Shown piece by piece: positions 15,192 to 21,974 of a DNA stretch of 21,974 nucleotides. The stretch is from JAICTV01 sp035634055 (GTDB lineage: Bacteria > Planctomycetota > Phycisphaerae > Tepidisphaerales > Tepidisphaeraceae), in contig DASQDR010000249.1 of assembly GCA_035634055.1 (NCBI GenBank), positions 1 through 21,974 on the forward strand, written 5' to 3'. The translations under genes were made by a program, and so were the position numbers. The notes beneath the pieces were generated by a model. That model had not been told where the DNA came from. It was given only the letters and a program-made list of their open reading frames with translations, and searched no databases. How positions within the stretch are numbered: position 1 is the first letter of the stretch; the number at the start of each line of letters is the position of its first letter.

Positions 15192-16682
15192 TCACCGATC
15201 CAACCCACCCTTCAGCGGCGTCTTGCGCGGCTTCTTCGGGGTGGCCGGGGTGGTGGGCGCGGCGCCGGTGGCGGCGGTGGTGGCGCCGTAGGCGCTTCGG
15301 ATCGACAGCGACACGCGGCGGGCCTGGGGGTCGAGTTCCAGGACGCGGACCTGGACCGGTTGGCCGGGCTTCACCACGTCGGTCGTCTGGCGGACCTGCT
15401 TGTCGGACAGCTCGCTGATGTGAACCAGCCCCTCGAGCCCGGGCTCCAGCTCGACGAACGCGCCGAAGTCGACCGTGCGCGTCACCGTGCCGCCGACGAT
15501 CATGTCGGTGGCGTACTTCTCCGCGGCCGTCTTCCACGGGTCGGGGCCGGCCTGCTTGAGGCTGAAGCTCATTCGGCGGGCGACCTGGTCGACGCTGAGC
15601 ACGACGAGGCGGACGGTGTCGCCTTCCTTCACCACGTCGGCGGGGTGCTTGATGCGCTGCCAGGAAATTTCGCTTACCGGGAGCAGCCCTTCGACGCCTT
15701 CCTCCACCTCGATGAAGGCGCCGAAGCTCTCGACCTTGGTGACGCGGCCGGTGATCTGGGTGCCGATGCCATATTTCGTGGCCGCGTCGAGCCACGGGTC
15801 GACGCCGCGCGCCTGCTTGAGCGAGAGGCTGAGCTTTGCGGTGTCCGGGTCGATCTTGAGGATCTTGACGTCGATGGAATCGCCGACCTTGACGAACTCG
15901 CTCGCCTTGTGGCCGCGGCGGAAGGAGATCTCGCTGATGTGGAGCAGCCCGTCGACGCCGCCGAGATCGACGAACGCGCCGTAGTCCATGACGCTGCGGA
16001 CGGTGCCGCGGCGGACCTGCCCCTCGGCCAGCTCGGCCATCAGCTTTTCCTTCGCCTCGGCCTTCTCGCGCTCGAGAATGTTGCGGCGGCTGAGGATCAG
16101 GTTCTTGGCGCGCGGGTCGAACTGGGTGACCTCGGCCTTGAGCTTCTGCCCGATGAAGACCGAGAGGTCCGGGTTGAAGTAAAGGTCGACCTGCCCGGCG
16201 GGCATGAAGGCGCGCATGCTCTTCACTTCCAGCTCAAGGCCGCCCTTGTTCAGGGCGGTGACCATTCCTTCGACGACCTGCCCGACCTCAAGGTTTTCCC
16301 ACGAGACGTTGGCGTTGGCGGCCCCCTTGCGCTTGAGGATGAGCAGCCCCTCGCGGGCGTCGTACTTCTCGACGTCGAACTCCATCTCGTCGCCAACCTT
16401 GGGCTCGACCTCGAAGGTCTCCAGCGGCGCGATGCCCTGGCTCTTGCCGCCGAAGTCGACCATCACGTCGTCGGGCGTGACGGAGATGATCCGCCCGCGG
16501 CGCGACCCCTTCTGGCGGTTGTCGCCCGCGCCGCCGGCGGGAGCGGTCAGCGCCTGCTCCTTCTCCTTGGCGACGTAGAGGTCGTCCAGGCTCATGCCGC
16601 CCAGCGCGCTCTCCAGCTCGCGGTCGAGGGCGGAGGTGTCGGGGCGGAATCGTTCCTTGAAATCGTCAGATTGCTTGGCCAT
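15192..16682 (-). CDS. rpsA: 30S ribosomal protein S1 (five S1 domains)
   Basis: The 496-aa protein carries five OB-fold S1 domains at about 60-118, 132-200, 220-290, 305-375 and 392-462. The last three show the classic pattern YGAFVDLGGVDGLLHISEIS, FGAFIEVEEGVEGLLPVSEI and FGAFVELEPGLEGLVHISEL. The linkers RGVDPWLDAATKY and AGPDPWKTAAEKY are typical of ribosomal S1. S1 binds mRNA on the small subunit and helps to start translation on structured or weakly Shine-Dalgarno-led messages. E. coli S1 has six domains; shorter forms are usual in other phyla. The C-terminus is an Ala/Thr/Pro then basic tail. The ATG has no ribosome site and a TACGAT 8 nt upstream. It is divergent from the NxxGxxxF gene. 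Confidence 0.95.
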   Translation of the reverse strand: MAKQSDDFKERFRPDTSALDRELESALGGMSLDDLYVAKEKEQALTAPAGGAGDNRQKGSRRGRIISVTPDDVMVDFGGKSQGIAPLETFEVEPKVGDEMEFDVEKYDAREGLLILKRKGAANANVSWENLEVGQVVEGMVTALNKGGLELEVKSMRAFMPAGQVDLYFNPDLSVFIGQKLKAEVTQFDPRAKNLILSRRNILEREKAEAKEKLMAELAEGQVRRGTVRSVMDYGAFVDLGGVDGLLHISEISFRRGHKASEFVKVGDSIDVKILKIDPDTAKLSLSLKQARGVDPWLDAATKYGIGTQITGRVTKVESFGAFIEVEEGVEGLLPVSEISWQRIKHPADVVKEGDTVRLVVLSVDQVARRMSFSLKQAGPDPWKTAAEKYATDMIVGGTVTRTVDFGAFVELEPGLEGLVHISELSDKQVRQTTDVVKPGQPVQVRVLELDPQARRVSLSIRSAYGATTAATGAAPTTPATPKKPRKTPLKGGLDR

Positions 16683-16690
16683 GCCGCCCG

Positions 16691-16719
16691 ATCGTAGTGC
16701 CGCGCGGCAAGGGCGAAAA
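16691..16719 (-). promoter_or_regulatory. Possible rpsA promoter, leaderless geometry
   Basis: On the minus strand TACGAT (16696-16691) lies 8 nt before the rpsA ATG. The hexamer 17 nt upstream, TTTTCG (16719-16714), matches TTGACA at only 3 positions. The call rests mainly on the -10 position shared with pyrH, aroK, the dehydrogenase and the rhomboid gene. Confidence 0.4.
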
Positions 16720-16737
16720 GACCGGGTGTATCTGCGA

Positions 16738-16787
16738 TTGCGGAAACGGGCGATTGCTCGGTATCTTACCTTACACTCTGGGAGGAG
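16738..16787 (+). promoter_or_regulatory. Promoter and strong ribosome site of the NxxGxxxF-repeat gene
   Basis: TTGCGG (16738-16743) and TATCTT (16762-16767) are 18 nt apart. GGAGGAG (16781-16787) lies 6 nt before the ATG at 16794 and is the strongest Shine-Dalgarno sequence in the window. Confidence 0.5.
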
Positions 16788-16793
16788 AAGAAA

Positions 16794-17972
16794 ATGATCA
16801 CGTCACGTCTCGCAGCCATCGCCGCTGCCCTTGTCAGCTCTTCCGTGCTCGCATCGCCGGCGGATTTCACGTTTCGCAGCGTCGCGGACAGCACCAACGG
16901 CTACACCTTTCTGAACCATGCCGCCATCAACAACAACGGCACCGTTGTTTTCAGCGGGGGCCTGGCCGACGGCACCAGCGGGATTTACACCGGTCCCGAT
17001 CCGTCAACCGATGTCTTCGCCGACAACACCGGCGACGCCGGCTTCGCCGAGATCGGCCGGCCCGTCATCAACGACGCGGGCGTGATCGTCTTCTTCGCGA
17101 CCGAGCGGCAAAGCAGCCGGCAAGGCATCTTCAACGGCGGCAACCCGTTCAACGCGGTCGTCCCGCCGGGCAGCTACACCGGCGTGAAAGATCCGGTGAT
17201 CAACAACGCTGGCAAGGTCGCGTTCTGGGGCGTCTACGGCGACAACGTGCAGGGCATCTTCACCGGGCCGAATCCCGCTACCGACACCGTCGCCGACACC
17301 AGCGTCTACCCGACCTTCAACGATCTCGTCGGGCCGCGCATCATGAATGACGGCACCGTCGCCTTCATCGCGAGCGGGCCGGCGCCGGACTTCACGACTG
17401 GCATCTTCACCGGCCCGGATCGCGTCGGTGACGTGATCGTCGATACCTCCGGGCTGATCGGCGGGATCAAGACCTTCGACATCAACGACAGCGGCGACAT
17501 CATCGCCGCGGTGCAACTTGACGACGAGACGCCGGCGCTGCTGGTCGGCACCGATCCGGCGACCGATGCGATTTCCCTGGCGGACTTCGGCTTCGCCGGG
17601 GAGCACGTGGCGATCAACAATGCGGGCGACGTCGCGTTCGACGGAACGCTCGCGGACAATCGGCTGGGCATCTTCACCGGGCCGGATGGTGAAGCCGATC
17701 GCGTCATCGGCGCGGGTGACGCGCTGTTCGGCTCGACCCTGCGCGACCTGTTCTTCCTCCCCGATGGGTTCAACGACAAAGGTGAAGTGGCGTTCGCGTA
17801 TCGTCTGAGCAACGACCGGTTCGGCATCGCCGTGGCGACGCCGCGCGACGGGACGGTCCCGCCGCCGACGCCGATCCCGCTGCCCGGCGCGATCCCGGCC
17901 ACGCTCGTGTGCCTCGCGCCCTTTGCCGCCCGCTCGACCTGGAAGCGGTGGCATGCTTCAATGCGTCCATGA
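16794..17972 (+). CDS. Exported NxxGxxxF tandem-repeat protein with PEP-CTERM-like tail
   Basis: The 392-aa protein has a signal peptide (SRLAAIAAALVSSSVLASPA). The body is 7-8 degenerate repeats of about 45 residues centred on INNNGTVVFSG, INDAGVIVFFA, INNAGKVAFWG, MNDGTVAFIAS, INDSGDIIAAV, INNAGDVAFDG and FNDKGEVAFAY, most followed by GIFTGPD. This is the pattern of 'choice-of-anchor tandem repeat NxxGxxxF' proteins, probably beta-propeller-like. The end (PTPIPLPGAIPATLVCLAPF, then RSTWKRWHASMRP) resembles a PEP-CTERM-class sorting tail: a PLPGA-type motif, a hydrophobic stretch and a basic end. It is imperfect, with a short hydrophobic part. The stop overlaps the next start (ATGA). Role unknown; surface or matrix location is inferred. 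Confidence 0.85.
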   Translation: MITSRLAAIAAALVSSSVLASPADFTFRSVADSTNGYTFLNHAAINNNGTVVFSGGLADGTSGIYTGPDPSTDVFADNTGDAGFAEIGRPVINDAGVIVFFATERQSSRQGIFNGGNPFNAVVPPGSYTGVKDPVINNAGKVAFWGVYGDNVQGIFTGPNPATDTVADTSVYPTFNDLVGPRIMNDGTVAFIASGPAPDFTTGIFTGPDRVGDVIVDTSGLIGGIKTFDINDSGDIIAAVQLDDETPALLVGTDPATDAISLADFGFAGEHVAINNAGDVAFDGTLADNRLGIFTGPDGEADRVIGAGDALFGSTLRDLFFLPDGFNDKGEVAFAYRLSNDRFGIAVATPRDGTVPPPTPIPLPGAIPATLVCLAPFAARSTWKRWHASMRP

Positions 17973-19480
17973 CGCCCATGACGCCGCAAGATGCTTACGC
18001 CGCGCTGGTCGGCCAGGTCAGGGAAACGTCGCTCCTCAGCTCGGCTGCCGCGGTCCTGCATTGGGACCAGGAGATTCATCTCCCCGCCAAGGGGTACGAG
18101 CATCGCTCGAACCAGGTGTCGCTCATCGCGCGGATGGTGCACGAGCAGTTCACGTCGCCACGGACCGGCGAGCTTTTGGCGGCGGTCGAAGCCGCCCCGC
18201 CGCTGAACGAGGACGCGGCCGTCAACGTGCGCGAGCTTCGCCGCGGCTACGACCGCGCCACCAAGATCCCGCCCGCGCTGGTCGAGGAGATGAGCAAGAC
18301 CGCCGTCCTGGCGCACCAGGCGTGGGTCGACGCGCGGAAGAAGTCGGACTACGCCCTCTTCAAGCCCTGGCTGGCCAGGACGCTGGAGCTGAAGCGGCAG
18401 GAGGCGGCGTGCATCAGCACCAGCAAGCCGGCGTACGACGTGCTGCTGGACGAGTACGAGCCGGACGAGACGACCGAAAACCTGCGCCGCGTGTTCGAAT
18501 CGCTGCGCGGGCCGCTGGTGGAGCTGGTGGGAGCGATCGCGGCGTCGCCGAAGAAGGCGCCGGTCGAGATCCTGGAGAAGCGCTACCCCGGCCCGGCGCA
18601 GGAGGCGCTGGCGCGCGAGGCGGCGAAGGCGATCGGCTTCGACTTCGAGGCCGGGCGGCTGGACCTCAGCGTCCACCCGTTCTGCACCGACCTGGGCCCG
18701 GACGACATCCGCATCACCACGCGCTACGACGAGGCCTACTTCGGCGACACGTTCTTCGGCGTGCTGCACGAGGCCGGCCACGCCCTGTACGAGCAGGGCC
18801 TGCCCGCCGAGCACTGGGGGGCGCCGCTCGGGCAGGCGATCTCACTGGGGATCCACGAGTCGCAGTCGCGCATGTGGGAGAACCTCGTCGGCCGCAGCCG
18901 ATCGTTCTGGGAGCACTTCTTCCCCAAGGCGCAGGAGACGTTCCCGCAGCAGCTTCGCGACGTCACGCTGGAGCGGTGGCACTTCGCGGTGAACGATGTC
19001 CGCCCCAGCTTCATCCGCACGGAGTCCGACGAGGCCACGTACAACCTGCACGTCCTGCTCCGCTTCGAGATGGAACAGGCGATGCTGAGCGGCGACGTCG
19101 CCGGCGACGACGTGCCGGCGGCGTGGAACGAGAAGATGACGAAATACCTCGGCATCACGCCGCCCGACGACGCCCGGGGATGCTTGCAGGACACGCACTG
19201 GGGCGGCGGGGCGATCGGGTACTTCCCCACGTACACGCTGGGCAACCTCTACGCCGCGCAGTTCTTCGAGCAGGCGCGCAATGACGCCGGCGACCTGGAC
19301 GCGCAGTTCGCCCGCGGCGAGTTCGCGCCGCTGCTCGGCTGGCTGCGCGACAAGATCCACCGCCACGGCAAGCGATACCCGGCCAGGGCGCTGGTGAAGC
19401 GCGTGACCGGCCGGGAACTGTCGGCCGAGCCGCTGCTGGCACATTTGCGGAAGAACGCGGCGGAGCTGTACGGGGTTTAA
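17969..19480 (+). CDS. M32 family metallocarboxypeptidase (carboxypeptidase Taq type)
   Basis: The 503-aa protein fits the M32 length. It removes C-terminal amino acids from peptides in the cytoplasm with a divalent metal. The zinc motif is H267-EAG-H271, with the third ligand E297 in GIHESQSRMWEN. Other M32 signatures are AVLHWDQEIHLP near the N-terminus, HPFCTDLGPDDIRITTRY before the active site, and GYFPTYTLGNLYAAQFF near the C-terminus. No signal peptide is seen. The ATG at 17969 overlaps the stop of the upstream gene (ATGA); the frame stays open further upstream, but that part encodes the neighbour in another frame. An alternative ATG is at 17978. Coupling to an exported repeat protein has no obvious functional reason. 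Confidence 0.96.
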   Translation: MTPMTPQDAYAALVGQVRETSLLSSAAAVLHWDQEIHLPAKGYEHRSNQVSLIARMVHEQFTSPRTGELLAAVEAAPPLNEDAAVNVRELRRGYDRATKIPPALVEEMSKTAVLAHQAWVDARKKSDYALFKPWLARTLELKRQEAACISTSKPAYDVLLDEYEPDETTENLRRVFESLRGPLVELVGAIAASPKKAPVEILEKRYPGPAQEALAREAAKAIGFDFEAGRLDLSVHPFCTDLGPDDIRITTRYDEAYFGDTFFGVLHEAGHALYEQGLPAEHWGAPLGQAISLGIHESQSRMWENLVGRSRSFWEHFFPKAQETFPQQLRDVTLERWHFAVNDVRPSFIRTESDEATYNLHVLLRFEMEQAMLSGDVAGDDVPAAWNEKMTKYLGITPPDDARGCLQDTHWGGGAIGYFPTYTLGNLYAAQFFEQARNDAGDLDAQFARGEFAPLLGWLRDKIHRHGKRYPARALVKRVTGRELSAEPLLAHLRKNAAELYGV

Positions 19481-19636
19481 AGCTGCGACCCGCGGGTGCT
19501 GGCGACCCCGCGCGGAGCGGCGAGAGGTTTCGCCGCGAGCGTCCTCCGGTCTTGTGCGAATGGCGTCGATCATCAGCATCGCCCGACCTACGCGTCGCCA
19601 GCGCGGACCGCAGGTGGTGACACCGGCAATGCCATC

Positions 19637-19835
19637 GTGGCGCGGGCGGCCTCGCCCGTGTCTTTGCCGCGGCCAGCGACTCTTTCGTCCCAGCCCACGG
19701 ACGACCGCGGCTTGGCCAGTTCCAGCGCTGTCGTCTAGGACCGGGGCCCCCAATCTGTGCGACGCTCACCATGAGCCGCTGGCGGCGGCGGATGTGCGTG
19801 GGTACACGCACCACGGGCGAGGCCGCCCGTGCCAC
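19637..19835. repeat. Inverted pair of copies of the 74-bp double-hairpin repeat family
   Basis: Bases 19773-19835, read on the minus strand, match the third unit of the 13272-13493 array almost throughout (GTGGCACGGGCGGCCTCGCC, then GTGCGTGTACCCACGCAC, then CCAGCGGCTC). Bases 19637-19680 are a shortened direct copy (GTGGCGCGGGCGGCCTCGCC, then CCGCGGCCAGCGAC) missing the second hairpin. The two face each other across about 90 bp. The remaining spacer from 19481 to 19912 has no convincing gene, though short ORFs occur. Confidence 0.85.
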
Positions 19836-19875
19836 GTCGGCGGCGCGTGCCGCGTGGGCGCCGCTCCCGCGCTCT

Positions 19876-19904
19876 TTGCCCATCAACCCGTTCTCGCCGA
19901 TCAT
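19876..19904 (+). promoter_or_regulatory. Possible rhomboid gene promoter, leaderless geometry
   Basis: TTGCCC (19876-19881, 4 of 6) and GATCAT (19899-19904, 4 of 6) are separated by exactly 17 nt, and GATCAT ends 8 nt before the ATG at 19913. No ribosome site is seen, and the positions equal those at aroK and the dehydrogenase gene. Confidence 0.45.
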
Positions 19905-19912
19905 CCCCCGTC

Positions 19913-20860
19913 ATGCGTCGCCCGCCGCCGTTTAGCCGTGCGATCGATTACCCCGCGACGGCGGGCACGTGGCTGCTGGCGCTGGGGGTGACGATCGCGT
20001 TCTGGGCCAAGGCAGACCTCTCGCCGCTGCTGCCGGACGCGCGGCTGGCGCACGGGCAGCTCTGGCGGCTGCTCACCAGCGCGCTGCCGCACCGCGAGCC
20101 GTTCCACCTGGCGTTCAACCTCTACTGGCTCTGGATCCTGGGAACGGTGGTGGAAGACCGCCTGGGGGCGGCGCGGACGTTCGCGCTCTTCGCGTTCCTG
20201 GCCGCCGGGGCGCAGGCGGCGGAGTACGCGCTGCTCGACGGCGGCGTCGGCCTCTCCGGCGTCGGGTACGGGCTGTTCGGCATGCTGTGGGTCGTCGGCC
20301 GGCGCGACCCCGAGCGCCTCGGCGAGGCCGTCGATCGCACCACCGCCACTCTGTTCCTCGCCTGGTTCTTCCTCTGCGTCGTGGCCACGGTGACCGGCGC
20401 GTGGGAAGTGGCCAACATCGCCCACGCCGCGGGCGCGCTGCTCGGGGCGCTGGTGGGATGGGTGATGACGGTGCCGTGGCAAGCGGCGCGGGCGCTGCCG
20501 GCGCTGGCGCTGGGCCTGCTAATCGCCGCGGCGACGGTGGGTCGGCCGCACCTGAACCGGTCGTCTCGGCGGGGGGAGGAGCAGTCGGCGCTGGGGTACG
20601 CCGCCCTGCGCGAGGCGCGCGACGCCGACGCCGTCTGGTGGCTGCGCGACGCGACGACCATGAACCCGCGCGACGCCTCGGCGTGGTTCAACCTGGCCGT
20701 GTCGTGCGCTCGCACGAAGGATTTCGTCGTCGCCGCCGCCGCCTACACGCGGGCCGCCGAGCTTCAGCCGGACAATGGGAAGTACCGCGCGGCGCGGGAC
20801 GAGATGCGGGCATACCTGGAAGCGCTGCGGCAATCGGCCCCGGCCGGCGAGGGCGGGTGA
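19913..20860 (+). CDS. Rhomboid family intramembrane serine protease with C-terminal TPR
   Basis: The 315-aa protein has about six membrane helices (residues 15-220). Rhomboid signatures are HLAFNLYWLW (H65, N69), GLSGVGYGLFG with the nucleophile S115 in GxSG, and NIAHAAGALLGALVGW with the catalytic H171. Rhomboids cut membrane-spanning helices of target proteins. After the membrane part comes a soluble tail (about 225-315) with tetratricopeptide-type helices (SAWFNLAVSCARTKDFVVAA, AYTRAAELQPDNGKYRAA), probably binding a partner or substrate. The frame is open upstream, but that part is repeat sequence; the ATG at 19913 gives the natural short N-terminus and follows a promoter-like pair. It is convergent with mqnD. 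Confidence 0.9.
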   Translation: MRRPPPFSRAIDYPATAGTWLLALGVTIAFWAKADLSPLLPDARLAHGQLWRLLTSALPHREPFHLAFNLYWLWILGTVVEDRLGAARTFALFAFLAAGAQAAEYALLDGGVGLSGVGYGLFGMLWVVGRRDPERLGEAVDRTTATLFLAWFFLCVVATVTGAWEVANIAHAAGALLGALVGWVMTVPWQAARALPALALGLLIAAATVGRPHLNRSSRRGEEQSALGYAALREARDADAVWWLRDATTMNPRDASAWFNLAVSCARTKDFVVAAAAYTRAAELQPDNGKYRAARDEMRAYLEALRQSAPAGEGG

Positions 20861-20894
20861 GCGGGATCGGGCGCGGCGCGGACGCCGGCGGTAG

Positions 20895-20914
20895 GGGCGA
20901 GGCTTGCCTCGCCC
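20895..20914. terminator. Hairpin between the rhomboid gene and mqnD
   Basis: GGGCGAGG-CTTG-CCTCGCCC is a perfect 8-bp stem with a 4-nt loop, in the 93-bp gap between two convergent genes. It lacks a T-run on either side. It may act as a bidirectional stop or be another dispersed hairpin repeat (its GCCTCGCCC half also occurs in the 74-bp family). Confidence 0.55.
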
Positions 20915-20953
20915 GCGCGTCTCTGTGCCCCGTTCGCCCTCGTCGCTCGCCCT

Positions 20954-21898
20954 TCACCGCGCGTTGACGTACTCAATCTGGGCGACCTCCGGGACCAGGC
21001 CCGCGCCCGCACCTTCCTGGAGCAGCCGCGTGATCGCCTCGCGCCCGCGGGGGCCGTAGTCGAGGGTCCAGTCGTTGACGTACATGCCGACGAAGCGATC
21101 GGCCAAGTTGTGGTCGAGGTCGCGGCCGAAGCGCAGGGCGTATTCCACCGCCGGCGCGCGGTGGGTCAGGCTGTACTGGATCGAACGCTTGAGGACGTTG
21201 GTCACCTCCTGCATGGCGGCGGGGCCGAGGTCCTTGCGGATGCAGTTGCCGCCGAGGGGCAGGGGCAGGCCGGTGCGCTCGAACCACCAGACGCCGAGGT
21301 CGACGACGAGGCTCAGGCCCAGCGTCTGATACGTGAGCTGCCCCTCGTGGATGATCAGCCCCGCGTCCGCCCGCCCGTCCGCCACGAATTTAAGGATCTG
21401 GTCGAACGGCACCACGACGTAGCGGAACGCCGCACCCGAACCCTCTGATCCTTCGTTCTTCCGCCCTCCGCCTTCCTCCTTCTCCTCCACCCCCTTGCCG
21501 AGGCAGAGCTGGAGCGCGAGGAACGCGGTGGTGAGCTTTCCGGGGATGGCGATGCGCTTGCCGCGCAGGCGGTCGAGCTGCACGTAGCCGTGCGCGTCCT
21601 CCATCGGCTGGCGCGAGACGACCATCGGGCCGTACTTGTCGCCCATGCTGCTGCCGCAACTGGTCAGGGCGTACTTGTCGGCGACGTAGGGGTAGGCGTG
21701 GATGGAGATGGCGGTGATCTCCAGCTCCCCATTGCGGGCGCGCTGGTTGAGGGTCTGGATGTCCTGAAGGACGTGTTCGAAGCGCCATCCGCCGGTCTCG
21801 ATCAGCGGCGGGTCCTGGGCCAGGGCGTAGAACATGAAGGCGTCGTCGGGGTCGGGCGAGTGGCCGAGGCGCAGCGGGATTTCCTTCGTTTCCTTCAT
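20954..21898 (-). CDS. mqnD: 1,4-dihydroxy-6-naphthoate synthase (futalosine menaquinone pathway)
   Basis: The 314-aa protein matches MqnD, which converts cyclic dehypoxanthine futalosine to 1,4-dihydroxy-6-naphthoate for menaquinone. It has a periplasmic-binding-protein-like fold. Signatures are RLGHSPDPDDAFMFYAL, TAISIHAYPYVADKYAL, the GSSMGDKYGPMVVSR loop, RIAIPGKLTTAFLALQL, ADAGLIIHEGQLTYQ and LPLPLGGNCIRKDLG. Typical members are about 270-290 aa; the excess is explained by a charged insert at about 137-158 (VEEKEEGGGRKNEGSEGSG) between the LALQL helix and the FRYVVVPFD strand. AGGAG lies 9 nt before the ATG. Other mqn genes are not in the window. Confidence 0.95.
   Translation of the reverse strand: MKETKEIPLRLGHSPDPDDAFMFYALAQDPPLIETGGWRFEHVLQDIQTLNQRARNGELEITAISIHAYPYVADKYALTSCGSSMGDKYGPMVVSRQPMEDAHGYVQLDRLRGKRIAIPGKLTTAFLALQLCLGKGVEEKEEGGGRKNEGSEGSGAAFRYVVVPFDQILKFVADGRADAGLIIHEGQLTYQTLGLSLVVDLGVWWFERTGLPLPLGGNCIRKDLGPAAMQEVTNVLKRSIQYSLTHRAPAVEYALRFGRDLDHNLADRFVGMYVNDWTLDYGPRGREAITRLLQEGAGAGLVPEVAQIEYVNAR
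21436..21490 (-). repeat. Purine-rich in-frame insert within mqnD
   Basis: On the minus strand this segment is nearly all purine (GGAGGAGAAGGAGGAAGGCG, then GGGCGGAAGAACGAAGGATC), with GGAGG/GAAGG recurring at short intervals. It encodes the charged insert not expected in the MqnD fold. Its degenerate short-repeat texture resembles the spacer repeats, so it may be one that entered a gene in frame. Confidence 0.6.
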
Positions 21899-21907
21899 TA
21901 ACGGGTG

Positions 21908-21936
21908 CTCCTGACGTACGATGAGCGCGGAGTATA
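21908..21936 (-). promoter_or_regulatory. mqnD ribosome site and possible -10 box
   Basis: On the minus strand TATACT (21936-21931) is a good -10-like hexamer about 32 nt before the ATG; no convincing -35 is seen before the window edge. AGGAG (21912-21908) is the ribosome site, 9 nt from the start. Confidence 0.45.
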
Positions 21937-21974
21937 GGAGCGGGGCTCCGGGCGCGGAAGCTTTCGGAACTTTC

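Noticed and set aside
19496..19900. Small ORFs in the spacer before the rhomboid gene
   Set aside because: They are composed of the double-hairpin repeat family and have no ribosome site, motif or sensible composition.

Overview
The window is high-GC bacterial chromosome, about 95% covered by plausible genes or short-repeat spacers. Gene content points to Planctomycetota, probably class Phycisphaerae. The signs are a PVC-type exported dehydrogenase with HEAT repeats and a C-terminal haem c motif, an exported NxxGxxxF-repeat protein with a PEP-CTERM-like tail, a futalosine-pathway menaquinone gene (mqnD), an 'ANRRNA..STGPRTP..GK' hypothetical protein, and spacers full of degenerate short repeats. 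The taxonomic placement is inference from families, not from a marker gene. I see no rRNA, tRNA, CRISPR array, transposase, integrase or phage gene.

Layout, left to right: the 3' part of an exported-type fibronectin-III-like gene with glycine tracts (1-503, +); a 440-bp nested inverted-repeat spacer; pyrH (UMP kinase, -); a divergent spacer; aroK (shikimate kinase, +); an inverted-repeat spacer; a long prepilin peptidase overlapping a LapA-like membrane protein (+); an OmpA-family lipoprotein (+); hisH (+); a PVC-type haem-binding dehydrogenase (+, 1190 aa); a double M16 zinc peptidase (+, 987 aa); three 74-bp tandem double-hairpin repeats; a hypothetical protein (-); a frameshifted SMI1/KNR4 (SUKH) gene (-); rpsA with five S1 domains (-); an NxxGxxxF-repeat exported protein overlapping an M32 carboxypeptidase (+); a rhomboid-TPR fusion (+); and mqnD (-).

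The biosynthetic genes (pyrH, aroK, hisH, mqnD) stand alone rather than in pathway operons. Only two junctions look translationally coupled, both with ATGA overlaps: prepilin peptidase/LapA-like and NxxGxxxF/M32. The genes do not form one pathway; they are housekeeping genes interleaved with envelope and export functions.

Two cross-cutting patterns deserve attention. First, almost every gene is followed, often within 0-40 bases of its stop codon, by a palindromic arrangement of degenerate short repeats; the motif differs between most spacers but the architecture is the same. Some arms reach the next start codon (prepilin peptidase, hisH), and a purine-rich run that may be of the same type lies in frame inside mqnD. 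Second, five genes (pyrH, aroK, the dehydrogenase, rpsA, rhomboid) lack a Shine-Dalgarno sequence and instead have a -10-like hexamer exactly 8 nt before the start codon, usually with a -35-like hexamer 16-17 nt further upstream. This suggests leaderless transcription as a major start mode here, beside ordinary Shine-Dalgarno genes such as the OmpA, NxxGxxxF, M16, 13495-14388 hypothetical and mqnD genes.
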